64,000 nt of DNA, from NCBI GenBank assembly GCA_016928195.1, contig JAFGLF010000087.1:38330-102329 (forward strand), in the 5' to 3' direction. The notes below the pieces were generated by a model. It saw nothing but the letters and a program-made list of their open reading frames with translations. It did no database searches and was not told where the DNA came from. Positions 51,295-59,628 of the stretch are shown piece after piece (within the stretch, counting starts at the first letter, position 1; every line of letters starts with the position of its first letter). This stretch comes from Elusimicrobiota bacterium. Its GTDB lineage: Bacteria; Elusimicrobiota; UBA8919. The position numbers were made by a program, and so were the translations under genes.

Positions 51295-53393
51295 TAGAAA
51301 ACAGTCCGGTTCAATATTTAAAAGGTGTTGGGGAGAAAATATCAAAAAAGTTAAGCAAACAGTTGGGGGTAAAAACTGTGGCAGATTTACTATATCATTT
51401 TCCGCGTGACTGGGAAGACAGGACATATCCTACGAAAATATCGGAGCTTAAAACGAATCAAACACAAACCGTAAGAGGAAAGATTGAGATAACATCTACA
51501 GGTTTTTACGGTAAGCGTCTTTTATTTTTCAAGGCAGTAATAACAGACGGAACAGGAAGTATAAATGCAGTTTGGATAAGACATTATATGAGAAAATATG
51601 ACGTATTGAAATCACTAAAAGACACTATAAAAGTCGGTTCTGAAATAATAATAACGGGTTCGGTAAAATCGGATTTATGGGAAAAAACAATAAATGTTTC
51701 GGAACATGATTTGATTTCCAATACTGAAGAGGATATGACTCATACAAACAGGATAGTGCCCCTTTATCCGCTGACATCGGAGTTTACAAATAGGTTTTTC
51801 AGGGGACTTGTAAAACAGGCTCTATCAAAACATGTCGGTTTTTTTAGTGAATCCCTTCCTAAAAAATATCTGGAAAAATATGGGTTATGCGGTATAAAAC
51901 AGGCAATAAGAGATATACATTTTCCCGGTTCGTTTGCAGATAAAGAAAAAGCCCGGAACCGTCTCGCGTTTGATGAGTTTTTAAGTTTTCAGTTAAAAAT
52001 GGAATTTATTAAACAAAAAATGATGAAGGAAGTAAAAGAATTTAAAAATTCACTCACAAAAGAACTTCTGACGTCTTTTAGAATTAATCTTCCGTTTAAA
52101 TTTACACCGGCCCAAAAAAGAGTTATTTCTGAAATATTTGATGATATGTTATCGCCAAGACCAATGAACCGGCTTTTACAGGGGGATGTGGGAAGCGGTA
52201 AAACGGTTGTTGCTGTTTCGGCAATGCTTCTGGCAAAAGAATCCGGTTATCAATCCGTACTTCTTGCACCGACAGAGATTCTTGCAGAACAGCATTTTTT
52301 AACAGTTAAGAGGCTTTTAAAAGATTTACCCGTTAAAGTAAGTTATGTAGTAGGTAAAATGGCAAAAAGTAAAAAATTAGCGGTAAAAAAAGCCATTTCA
52401 AGCGGTTCCGCGGACATTATTATAGGAACCCATGTTTTACTTGAGGAAGAGATGAAATTTAAAAATCTTTCTTTGGTCGTAATAGACGAACAGCATAGAT
52501 TTGGTGTGGACCAGAGAATGAAAATGAGAAAGAAATCCGGATTTAAAACGGTGGATCTTCTGTTAATGACTGCCACACCTATACCCCGGACATTGGGATT
52601 AACGCTTTACGGGGATATGAGTATTTCAACAATAGACGAGCTTCCTCCCGGAAGAATATCCATAAAAACACTTGAAATGACGGAAGAAAATGCATATAAT
52701 TTTGTAAAGGAGCGGATAAGATATAATGAACAGGTTTTTATAGTTTATCCACTTGTAGGCGATAGCGAGAAGTTACCTGCCCGACCAGTCCGGTCAGGCG
52801 GGCCGCTTAAATCGGCAATAAAAGAAGCTGAAAATTTAGGAAAAACCGTATTTAAAGATTTTTCGGTAGGGCTGATCCACGGCAGAATGAAGCTTGAGGA
52901 AAAGGAAAAAATTATGTCGGCTTTTGCAGATAAAAAGTACGATATATTGATTTCCACAACGGTTATAGAGGTCGGAATTGATATCCCCAATGCTACTGTT
53001 ATGCTTATTGAACATGCCGAAAGATACGGACTGGCAACTCTTCATCAATTAAGGGGGCGTGTGGGAAGAAGTGATAAGCAATCATACTGTATTCTTTTAA
53101 GCGATACAAAAATGGAACGTGCCAGGGAGAGGATTCGGGTACTTCTTTCTACAACCGACGGTTTTAAAATAGCAGAGGAAGATTTAAGATTTCGGGGGCC
53201 CGGAGAGTTTTTCGGAACGGAACAATCCGGAATTCCGGAATTCAGGATAGGGAATATTTTTACCGATATGGCTATCTTAAGGAAAACAAAGGATTGTGCA
53301 CGGGAGATGCTCATGGATAATCCTGCACTTGCAATATCCATGCTTTCAAAAGTAAGCGATGATTTTTTAAAAAATAATCTTACAACAGTTTAG
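51288..53393 (+). CDS. recG: ATP-dependent DNA helicase RecG
   Basis: A 701-residue superfamily 2 helicase that remodels stalled replication forks and recombination junctions. The N-terminal wedge (OB-fold) domain (about 60-150) follows VQYLKGVGEKISKKLSKQLG. Helicase motifs are: motif I LLQGDVGSGKTVVA, motif II VIDEQHRFG, motif III LLMTATPIPRTL, motif V STTVIEVGIDIPNATVM and motif VI HQLRGRVGRS. An in-frame insertion, LPARPVRSGGPLKS, is coded by the CCTGCCCG / CAGGCGGG palindrome (about 52778-52803). Start at ATG 51288 with AAGGAAG upstream. Confidence 0.95.
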   Translation: MSIENSPVQYLKGVGEKISKKLSKQLGVKTVADLLYHFPRDWEDRTYPTKISELKTNQTQTVRGKIEITSTGFYGKRLLFFKAVITDGTGSINAVWIRHYMRKYDVLKSLKDTIKVGSEIIITGSVKSDLWEKTINVSEHDLISNTEEDMTHTNRIVPLYPLTSEFTNRFFRGLVKQALSKHVGFFSESLPKKYLEKYGLCGIKQAIRDIHFPGSFADKEKARNRLAFDEFLSFQLKMEFIKQKMMKEVKEFKNSLTKELLTSFRINLPFKFTPAQKRVISEIFDDMLSPRPMNRLLQGDVGSGKTVVAVSAMLLAKESGYQSVLLAPTEILAEQHFLTVKRLLKDLPVKVSYVVGKMAKSKKLAVKKAISSGSADIIIGTHVLLEEEMKFKNLSLVVIDEQHRFGVDQRMKMRKKSGFKTVDLLLMTATPIPRTLGLTLYGDMSISTIDELPPGRISIKTLEMTEENAYNFVKERIRYNEQVFIVYPLVGDSEKLPARPVRSGGPLKSAIKEAENLGKTVFKDFSVGLIHGRMKLEEKEKIMSAFADKKYDILISTTVIEVGIDIPNATVMLIEHAERYGLATLHQLRGRVGRSDKQSYCILLSDTKMERARERIRVLLSTTDGFKIAEEDLRFRGPGEFFGTEQSGIPEFRIGNIFTDMAILRKTKDCAREMLMDNPALAISMLSKVSDDFLKNNLTTV

Positions 53394-53409
53394 TATTATA
53401 GGAGGAATA

Positions 53410-53919
53410 ATGTTGAACGAAGTGTCAAAGATCCGCCGTGGCGGGAAAAGAGTAGCTGTATATCCCGGGAGTTTTGACCCGGCAACTTACGGGCATCTGG
53501 ATATTATACACAGGTCTTCAAAAATTTTCGATAATCTTATTGTAGCGGTTATTGATAATCCCAATAAAAAACCCTTTTTTACGACATCCCAAAGGATAAA
53601 AATATTAAAAGATGCGATAAAAGAAAAAAATGTTACTGTTGAATCATTTAATGGGTTACTTGTCAATTTTATGAAGAAAAAAAATGCATCGATAATTGTA
53701 AGAGGTTTAAGAGCAGTAAGTGATTTCGAATACGAGTTTCAGATGGCTTTGACAAATAGAAAAATGTATAATAACATAGAAACTATTTTTTTAACTCCTG
53801 CTGAAAAATGGACATATATTTCCTCAACTTTGGTGAAAGAAATTGCAAAATTAGGCGGCGAAATAAAATGTTTTGTTCCCGGGAATGTAGAAAAATTATT
53901 AAAGAAACCTCGAAGTTGA
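53410..53919 (+). CDS. coaD: phosphopantetheine adenylyltransferase
   Basis: A 169-residue enzyme of CoA biosynthesis, transferring AMP to 4'-phosphopantetheine. The nucleotidyltransferase motifs are VAVYPGSFDPATYGHLDII (with TYGH) and ISSTLVKEIAKLGG (the ISSTxVR-like site); IIVRGLRAVSDFEYEFQMALTNRKM is the conserved middle block, whose core is RGLRAVSDFEYEF. The first 13 residues (LNEVSKIRRGGKR) are extra to the family and are coded by a GAACGAAGTGTC word and a GATCCGCCGTGGCGGGA palindrome. A GGAGG site precedes the ATG, so this longer start is probably used. Confidence 0.94.
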   Translation: MLNEVSKIRRGGKRVAVYPGSFDPATYGHLDIIHRSSKIFDNLIVAVIDNPNKKPFFTTSQRIKILKDAIKEKNVTVESFNGLLVNFMKKKNASIIVRGLRAVSDFEYEFQMALTNRKMYNNIETIFLTPAEKWTYISSTLVKEIAKLGGEIKCFVPGNVEKLLKKPRS

Positions 53920-53982
53920 TTTGACTATGTTTTTTTTGTATAATGTGGCTGTTGAATCCCGATAAATCGGGACAACAGCCAC
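53916..53982 (+). promoter_or_regulatory. yggS promoter and strong hairpin
   Basis: TTGATT (53916-53921), 17 bp, TATAAT (53939-53944); the -35 box overlaps the coaD TGA stop. Immediately downstream GTGGCTGTTG (53945-53954) pairs perfectly with CAACAGCCAC (53973-53982), enclosing a second perfect pair TCCCGAT / ATCGGGA (53957-53963, 53966-53972). The predicted start near 53951 falls in the left arm, so only the inner part may be in the promoter's own transcript. Confidence 0.65.
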
Positions 53983-53990
53983 TGATTACA

Positions 53991-54656
53991 GTGATTAAAA
54001 ATAATATAAAGAAAGTTTTAAAAAATATTAACAGGGCGCTGGAAAAAACCGGGAATACCTCTTCGGTTAAACTTGTTGCTGTTACAAAGACCGTTCCTGC
54101 AGATAGAATAAAAGAAGCATTGGATTGCGGTATAACGGATATAGGAGAGAACCGGATCCAGGAAGCTGAACGAAAGTTCGAAGAACTTTCTTTAGCTCAG
54201 AGTATAAAAAAACATCTGATAGGGCATTTGCAGACCAATAAGGTTAAGAAAGCAGTCGAGATGTTTGATGTTATACAGTCGGTTGACAGTATTTATCTGG
54301 CTGAAGAAATAAATAAACGTGCAGGACAAATCAATAAGATACAGGAGTGTCTGGTTGAAATAAAGGTCTCCGAAGAAGAAACGAAATATGGTTTACATCC
54401 TGACAAATTACCGGATTTTCTTGAAAAAGCAAAGGAATTAGAAAATATAAAGATTATCGGACTTATGGTTATGGCTCCTTTCTTTGAAGACCCTGAACAA
54501 ACAAGACCATATTTCCGTCGTGCATATGGTTATTATTCGTCACTCGTCACTCGTCACTCGTTGTCGTATCTTTCCATGGGCATGACAAATGATTATGAGG
54601 TTGCGGTAGAAGAAGGTTCTAATATGGTTAGAATCGGAACCGGTATTTTTAAATAG
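53991..54656 (+). CDS. yggS: PLP homeostasis protein YggS/YlmE family
   Basis: A 221-residue pyridoxal-phosphate-binding protein of the YggS/PROSC family. The PLP lysine is in KLVAVTKTVPADRI; other blocks are DIGENRIQEAERKFEEL, HLIGHLQTNKVKKAV, IQSVDSIYLAEEI, LVEIKVSEEETKYGL, LMVMAPFFED, SMGMTNDYEVAVEEGSNMVRIG. The frame opens at ATG 53943, but this ATG lies inside the -10 box, so the GTG at 53991 is preferred and aligns with the usual N-terminus. A variable loop before SMGMTND is coded by CGTCACT heptamers (SSLVTRHSLS). The neighbour is proC, a common pairing. Confidence 0.9.
   Translation: MIKNNIKKVLKNINRALEKTGNTSSVKLVAVTKTVPADRIKEALDCGITDIGENRIQEAERKFEELSLAQSIKKHLIGHLQTNKVKKAVEMFDVIQSVDSIYLAEEINKRAGQINKIQECLVEIKVSEEETKYGLHPDKLPDFLEKAKELENIKIIGLMVMAPFFEDPEQTRPYFRRAYGYYSSLVTRHSLSYLSMGMTNDYEVAVEEGSNMVRIGTGIFK
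54538..54561 (+). repeat. heptamer tandem repeat inside yggS
   Basis: About 3.5 perfect copies of CGTCACT. Being of period 7, loss or gain of a unit would shift the frame. Confidence 0.88.
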
Positions 54657-54673
54657 AAAGGAGGATGATTTAT

Positions 54674-54784
54674 ATGGCTGACAGTATTGATAAAAGGATC
54701 GGTGAGCGGCGAAAAGGGGATAGAAGAAAAGGCGACAGAAGGAAACTTATTGCAAGGCGAAAATATGATAGACGTGAAAAATAA
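54674..54784 (+). CDS. small basic protein with RRKGDRR repeats
   Basis: A 36-residue frame, MADSIDKRIGERRKGDRRKG followed by DRRKLIARRKYDRREK, preceded by a strong AAGGAGG ribosome binding site 9 bp upstream. It is highly charged with a repeated RRKGDRR unit and no hydrophobic segment, so a cytoplasmic, nucleic-acid- or ribosome-binding role is possible; that is inference. Its last 20 bp overlap the proC start, suggesting translational coupling. I do not recognise a named family. The good ribosome binding site and its placement between yggS and proC make it likely real. Confidence 0.6.
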   Translation: MADSIDKRIGERRKGDRRKGDRRKLIARRKYDRREK

Positions 54785-55574
54785 AAAAATCGGATTTATA
54801 GGTGCCGGAAATATGGCAGAGGCGCTAATAAACGGAATTATAAAAAGCGGAATTCCCGGAAGGAATATTTTGGTGTCAGATATAAATTCAAAACGGCTTA
54901 ATTATATTTCAAAAAAATTCAGAATTAAAAAAGTTCCCTGCAATACCGCTGTAGTAAAAGCTTCCAATATCGTTTTTATTGCAGTAAAACCCCATCACGT
55001 TGAAGAAGTGCTTAAAAAACTTTCCAATAGTTTTAACGATAAAAAACTTTTGGTGTCCATTGCTGCAGGAATAAAAACATCCAAAATAGAAAAATATGTT
55101 AGAAATATTCCGGTTATTCGTGTTATGCCCAATACTCCTGCACTATTAGGTTTAGGTGCCATAGCAATTTCAAGGGGAAAATATGCAAAGTTTGCAGATA
55201 TGAAGACCGCTGAAAAACTACTGAAGTCCTGCGGGGTTGTGGTTACGGTAGGGGAAGGGCAAATGGATGCTGTTACCGCTATATCAGGCAGCGGACCCGC
55301 ATATATTTTCTATATCGCCGAGGCAATGAGAAAGACCGCAGTAAAAATGGGTCTTTCGGAAAAAAATGCCAAAGACCTTGTCAATCAGACACTCTTGGGT
55401 GCTTCAAATATGCTTATTGAGACAGGGGAAGAACCTGAGATGCTCAGAAAAAAAGTTACATCCAAAGGCGGCACAACAGAAGCTGCATTTAAATACTTAT
55501 TAAAGAAAGGTTTTGCTAATATTTTTCAGAAAGCAATCCTCTCTGCTAAAAATAGAGCCGGCAAAATATCATAA
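54765..55574 (+). CDS. proC: pyrroline-5-carboxylate reductase
   Basis: A 269-residue NAD(P)H-dependent reductase, the last step of proline synthesis. The Rossmann motif is KKIGFIGAGNMAEALINGI; later blocks are VFIAVKPHHVEEVL, LVSIAAGIKTSKIE, IRVMPNTPALLGLGA, AVTAISGSGPAYIFYIAEAM and VTSKGGTTEAAF, all typical of ProC. The ATG at 54765 gives the usual N-terminus; the frame is open upstream but only through the small basic ORF. Length is normal. Confidence 0.95.
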   Translation: MIDVKNKKIGFIGAGNMAEALINGIIKSGIPGRNILVSDINSKRLNYISKKFRIKKVPCNTAVVKASNIVFIAVKPHHVEEVLKKLSNSFNDKKLLVSIAAGIKTSKIEKYVRNIPVIRVMPNTPALLGLGAIAISRGKYAKFADMKTAEKLLKSCGVVVTVGEGQMDAVTAISGSGPAYIFYIAEAMRKTAVKMGLSEKNAKDLVNQTLLGASNMLIETGEEPEMLRKKVTSKGGTTEAAFKYLLKKGFANIFQKAILSAKNRAGKIS

Positions 55575-55603
55575 TTTAATAGAGCACCCTTAAAGGGTGT
55601 TCC

Positions 55604-55657
55604 GCATTAACAAGAATTTGCGTAAATTAGCGTCTGATTCGCAACGATTCGCGTTTA
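55604..55657 (+). repeat. CGCGAAT-class element (right half), proC/mtnA
   Basis: AATTTGCGTAAATTAGCGTCTGATTCGC and AACGATTCGCGTTTAA, words given in part, match the right half of the class; the left half is missing or replaced by a short GAGCACCCTTAAAGGGTGTTC hairpin (about 55580-55600). It ends next to the mtnA ATG. Confidence 0.65.
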
Positions 55658-55660
55658 AAT

Positions 55661-56695
55661 ATGAAAGTAAGAACTCTTTATCTTAAGAAAAATACTGTAA
55701 AAATCCTTGACCAACGGCTTTTACCTTCCAGAATCTACTATATAAACTGTAAAAATCTTAAGGATGTTTATAAGTGTATCAAGGACATGGCAGTCAGGGG
55801 TGCTCCTGCTATAGGTGTTTCAGCAGGTTATGGTATGTATCTTGCATCACTGGAGAAGAAATTTAAAAATTTGAAAGATTTAAAAGATTATCTTAAGAAG
55901 TCAGGAGAATATCTTGTATCTGCACGGCCGACTGCAGTAAATCTCTCATGGGCAGTAAATAGAATAATGAAAAGTGTTCGTAAGTTCTCAAGTTCTCAAG
56001 TTCTCAAGTTAATGGAACAGATAAAAAAAGAGGCGGATAGGATTTATAATGAGGATATTTCGATTAACAAAGGGATTGGCGCAAACGGGGCTAAACTTTT
56101 AAAAAGAGGTTCAACCGTCCTTACGCACTGTAATGCCGGTGCACTTGCAACAGCAGGATGGGGAACCGCATTAGGGGTTATAAGAAGCGCACATAAGCAG
56201 AAAAAAATAAAATTGGTCTATGTGGATGAAACAAGGCCCTATCTGCAGGGAGCCCGGCTTACTTCATGGGAACTCCTGCAGGAGAAGATTCCTCGTGTTT
56301 TGATAACTGACAATATGGCAGGGTATTTTATGTCAACAGGTGTAATTGATGCTGTAATTGTTGGTGCAGACAGAATTGCTTCTAACGGGGATACGGCAAA
56401 TAAAATAGGCACATATTCACTTGCCGTTTTATGTAAACATAATAGAATACCATTTTACGTTGCTGCACCGCTCTCTACACTGGATATGAAAATAGCTACC
56501 GGAAAAAAAATAAGGATAGAAAACAGGAGCTCTGATGAAGTAACATTTATAAATAAAAAACGTATTTCCCCGATAGGTGTCAGCGCAGTCCATCCTGCTT
56601 TTGATGTTACGCCCAATGAACTGATAACCGCAATAATTACAGAAAAAGGTATAATTCGCCCTCCGTATATTAAAAACCTAAAGAAAATCGCTTGA
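55661..56695 (+). CDS. mtnA: S-methyl-5-thioribose-1-phosphate isomerase
   Basis: A 344-residue enzyme of the methionine salvage pathway that converts methylthioribose-1-phosphate to methylthioribulose-1-phosphate. Family motifs are MAVRGAPAIGVSAGYG, the catalytic Cys in LTHCNAGALATAGWGTALG, DETRPYLQGARLTSWEL, and the catalytic Asp in GADRIASNGDTANKIGTYSLA. Length is typical. A Ser-rich loop KFSSSQVLKL is coded by AAGTTCTC octamers (55982-56010). The eIF2B-alpha-like fold is shared with ribose-1,5-bisphosphate isomerase, but these motifs favour MtnA. No other salvage gene is nearby. Confidence 0.92.
   Translation: MKVRTLYLKKNTVKILDQRLLPSRIYYINCKNLKDVYKCIKDMAVRGAPAIGVSAGYGMYLASLEKKFKNLKDLKDYLKKSGEYLVSARPTAVNLSWAVNRIMKSVRKFSSSQVLKLMEQIKKEADRIYNEDISINKGIGANGAKLLKRGSTVLTHCNAGALATAGWGTALGVIRSAHKQKKIKLVYVDETRPYLQGARLTSWELLQEKIPRVLITDNMAGYFMSTGVIDAVIVGADRIASNGDTANKIGTYSLAVLCKHNRIPFYVAAPLSTLDMKIATGKKIRIENRSSDEVTFINKKRISPIGVSAVHPAFDVTPNELITAIITEKGIIRPPYIKNLKKIA
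55982..56010 (+). repeat. octamer tandem repeat inside mtnA
   Basis: Three perfect copies of AAGTTCTC plus AAGTT. Period 8, so unit changes would shift the frame. Confidence 0.88.
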
Positions 56696-56719
56696 TTTTT
56701 AGCCAAAAACAAGTATAAT
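56692..56719 (+). promoter_or_regulatory. ileS promoter
   Basis: TTGATT (56692-56697), 16 bp, TATAAT (56714-56719). The -35 box overlaps the mtnA TGA stop. An A/T-rich word palindrome (AATATTTTAAATTTTATATT, about 56738-56772) follows in the leader before ileS. Confidence 0.72.
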
Positions 56720-56781
56720 TAATATAATTTGGTATTCAATATTTTAAATTTTATATTTTCAATTTTCAATGGTTTTATACT

Positions 56782-59628
56782 ATGGACTATCGTAATACTG
56801 TAAATCTTCCAAAAACGAAGTTTTCAATGAAGGCGAACCTTTCCCAGAAGGAACCGCAGTTGCTTGATTTTTGGAAGAAAACCGATATTTATAAAAAGCT
56901 TATTCAGAAAAACAAGGATAAGAAAAAATTTATCCTGCATGACGGCCCGCCATATGCCAACGGACATATACATCTCGGTACCGCACTCAATAAGATACTT
57001 AAGGATATAATAATAAAATACAAACTTATGGCAGGTTTCAACTCGCCTTATGTCCCGGGGTGGGATTGTCATGGATTACCCATAGAATATCAGCTGATGA
57101 AAAATCTGGGTAAAAATAAGTCAACAATTGATAAAATAGAATTCAGAAAAAAAGCGGTAGAGTTTGCAATGAAATTCGTCGGTATCCAGAGGGACGAGTT
57201 TGTGCGTCTCGGCTGTATAGGCGACTGGGAAAACCCGTATTTAACCCTAAAGAATGAATATGAATCAGCAATTATTTCAGTTTTCAGAAATCTTTTAAAA
57301 AGCGGTTATATATACAGACAGTTAAAACCTGTCTATTGGTGTGCTTCCTGTGAGACGGCTCTTGCCGATGCAGAAGTGGAGTATGCTGATCATACCTCGC
57401 CTTCAATATTCGTCAAATTCCCCGTTGTAGCTGTCCCTCACTCTCTTACTCCCCGCCTGCCAAAGTCCGCCGCGGCAGACGGCGGGCAGGTCTCGCTCTC
57501 TCGCTCTCTATCGGTTCTCATCTGGACCACAACTCCATGGACTCTGCCTGCCAATGTTGCGCTTGCTTTTCAGCCCAATATTGATTATGTCTTAATTGAA
57601 ATTCCAAGCGGCGAAAAATATATTTTTGCCGAAGCCCGGCTTGATTATGTAAAAAAAGTGCTTAAAATAACCGACTGCAAAATTATATCAAAAATCAAAG
57701 GTTCTCGGCTCGAAGGTATAAAATGCAGGAATCCCATTGTTGAAAGGGAGTCCGTAGGGATACTTGCCGATTTCGTGTCGCTTGAGGAAGGTACCGGTGT
57801 TGTTCATATTGCTCCGGGGCACGGGGCCGAGGATTATTCCGTGGGCCTGAAATATAAGCTTCCGATAATATCGCCTGTTGATGGAAGGGGCAGGTTTACG
57901 GAAGATGTGGAGATATTTAAGGAGCAGAACGTGTTTGCTGCCAATGAGGGAATAATAAAATTTCTGGAAGATAAAAAGTTACTGCTTGCACAAACAGGGA
58001 TAACACATTCCTATCCGCATTGCTGGAGATGTAAAAAGCCGATAATTTTCAGGGCAACCAAACAATGGTTTTTATCGGTTGAAAAAGAAAATCTGAGACA
58101 AACACTTCTTGACTCAATAAAAAAAGTACAATGGGTTCCTCAATACGGAGAAAACAGGATGAGAGGTATGATTGAAGCAAGACCGGACTGGTGCCTGTCG
58201 CGTCAGCGGTATTGGGGGACACCTCTGCCGGTAATTTACTGTAGCGAGTGCGACGAGCCGGTCACCGATGACAGCGTTATGGAAAAAATCGAAAACATAA
58301 TAAAAGGGGACGGTTCTAATAAATATCTTGAAATGCAGGTTGAGGAAATTTTACCGAAAGATATAAAATGCAAGAAGTGTGCCGGGAAAAATTTCAAGAA
58401 ATCGGATGATATCCTGGATGTATGGTTTGATTCCGGCGTGTCTTCTTTTGCCGTATTGAAACCTGATAAAAAGCTTGCTTTCCCTGCGGATTTATATTTG
58501 GAGGGCAGTGACCAGCATCGCGGATGGTTTCAGACATCGTTGATTCCTGCTGTTGCACTCGAAAAGATACCGCCGTATAAAGCGGTTCTCACTCATGGAT
58601 TTGTTGTGGATGGTGAAGGCAGAAAAATGTCAAAATCACTCGGTAATGTTATTGTCCCTCAGGATATAATGAAAAAATACGGGGCTGAAATACTTAGATT
58701 GTGGGTTGCGTCAGGTGATTATAAGGAAGATATAAGGTTATCGCAGGAAATTTTAACGCATTTGATAGAAGCATACAGAAAAATGAGAAATACGCTCAGA
58801 TTTATACTCGGCAACATAAACGATTTTTCTGCAGACGACAGGGTTTCTTACGCGGAACTTCCTGATATTGATAAGTGGATGTTATCAAAACTTCAGCGGC
58901 TTATTACCGAAATAAGAAACGGTTATGATAATTATGAATTTCATAGAGTATTCCGGCTGGTATATAATTTTTGTGTTATTGAACTCTCATCATTTTATTT
59001 CGATATACTAAAAGACCGTCTTTATACCTTTAATAAAAAATCCAAAGAGCGTCTGTCCGCTCAGACAGTAATTGAAGAGATATTTATAAAGTTAATACCG
59101 GTTCTTGCACCTATAATTTCTTTTACAACGGAAGAAGCATATGAAGAATATAAAAATACACATGAAATCCGAAATTCGAAATCCGAAATCCGAAATTTAT
59201 TTAAAGAATCGGTATTTCTGTTGGATATGCCGGGTGCTGATGAGAAATTAATAAACGAAGGCATAGAAAAGAAGTTCGAGAAAATTATTGAAATACGTAA
59301 TTTTGTCTTAAAACTTCTGGAAGATGAAAGAAAAAAAGAAGTTATAGGCAACTCGCTTGAAGCAAAGGTTGTCTTATATACATCGGATGAGGGAACAAGA
59401 AAATTTTTAAATGATAACCTTCAGAATCTTTTATATACATTTTTAGTGTCCCAGATTGAAATCTCTGATAAAAGTGCAGGCGGTGTAAAAGATGAAGGGA
59501 AAAATATTGAAGCAAAGGTTTTGCACGCTGGCGGTAAAAAATGTACACGGTGCTGGATGTGGTCTGAAACTGTCGGCGATGATCCATCCCACCAAGAGAT
59601 CTGTTCAAAATGCGTAAAAAATCTGTAA
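56782..59628 (+). CDS. ileS: isoleucyl-tRNA synthetase
   Basis: A 948-residue class I aminoacyl-tRNA synthetase. HIGH-type motif: PPYANGHIHLGTALNKI; editing (CP1) domain: WTTTPWTLPANVALAF and GTGVVHIAPGHGAEDY; KMSKS motif: GRKMSKSLGNV; C-terminal zinc site: CTRCWMWSETVGDD and CSKCVKNL. This is the bacterial form with the C-terminal zinc finger. Two in-frame repeat insertions sit in variable loops: one before the editing motif (HSLTPRLPKSAAADGGQVSL) with octamers and a CCGCCTGCC / GGCGGGCAGG pair, and one at EIRNSKSEIRN from GAAATCC heptamers. The end overlaps lspA by 19 bp. Confidence 0.96.
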   Translation: MDYRNTVNLPKTKFSMKANLSQKEPQLLDFWKKTDIYKKLIQKNKDKKKFILHDGPPYANGHIHLGTALNKILKDIIIKYKLMAGFNSPYVPGWDCHGLPIEYQLMKNLGKNKSTIDKIEFRKKAVEFAMKFVGIQRDEFVRLGCIGDWENPYLTLKNEYESAIISVFRNLLKSGYIYRQLKPVYWCASCETALADAEVEYADHTSPSIFVKFPVVAVPHSLTPRLPKSAAADGGQVSLSRSLSVLIWTTTPWTLPANVALAFQPNIDYVLIEIPSGEKYIFAEARLDYVKKVLKITDCKIISKIKGSRLEGIKCRNPIVERESVGILADFVSLEEGTGVVHIAPGHGAEDYSVGLKYKLPIISPVDGRGRFTEDVEIFKEQNVFAANEGIIKFLEDKKLLLAQTGITHSYPHCWRCKKPIIFRATKQWFLSVEKENLRQTLLDSIKKVQWVPQYGENRMRGMIEARPDWCLSRQRYWGTPLPVIYCSECDEPVTDDSVMEKIENIIKGDGSNKYLEMQVEEILPKDIKCKKCAGKNFKKSDDILDVWFDSGVSSFAVLKPDKKLAFPADLYLEGSDQHRGWFQTSLIPAVALEKIPPYKAVLTHGFVVDGEGRKMSKSLGNVIVPQDIMKKYGAEILRLWVASGDYKEDIRLSQEILTHLIEAYRKMRNTLRFILGNINDFSADDRVSYAELPDIDKWMLSKLQRLITEIRNGYDNYEFHRVFRLVYNFCVIELSSFYFDILKDRLYTFNKKSKERLSAQTVIEEIFIKLIPVLAPIISFTTEEAYEEYKNTHEIRNSKSEIRNLFKESVFLLDMPGADEKLINEGIEKKFEKIIEIRNFVLKLLEDERKKEVIGNSLEAKVVLYTSDEGTRKFLNDNLQNLLYTFLVSQIEISDKSAGGVKDEGKNIEAKVLHAGGKKCTRCWMWSETVGDDPSHQEICSKCVKNL
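57430..57514 (+). repeat. octamer repeats and palindrome inside ileS
   Basis: CCTCACTC-type octamers, then CCCCGCCTGCC paired with GGCGGGCAGG (with an inner CCGCCGCGGC), then two TCTCGCTC octamers (57491-57506). All are translated as a Ser/Leu/Ala-rich loop. Confidence 0.7.
59164..59198 (+). repeat. heptamer tandem repeat inside ileS
   Basis: Five copies of GAAATCC with small changes (GAAATCC, GAAATTC, GAAATCC, GAAATCC, GAAATTT). Translated as EIRNSKSEIRN. Confidence 0.85.

Noticed and set aside
51288..53393. The frame of recG open from 51237.
   Set aside because: The extra codons overlap the rpmB promoter and leader; ATG 51288 has AAGGAAG upstream and matches the family start.
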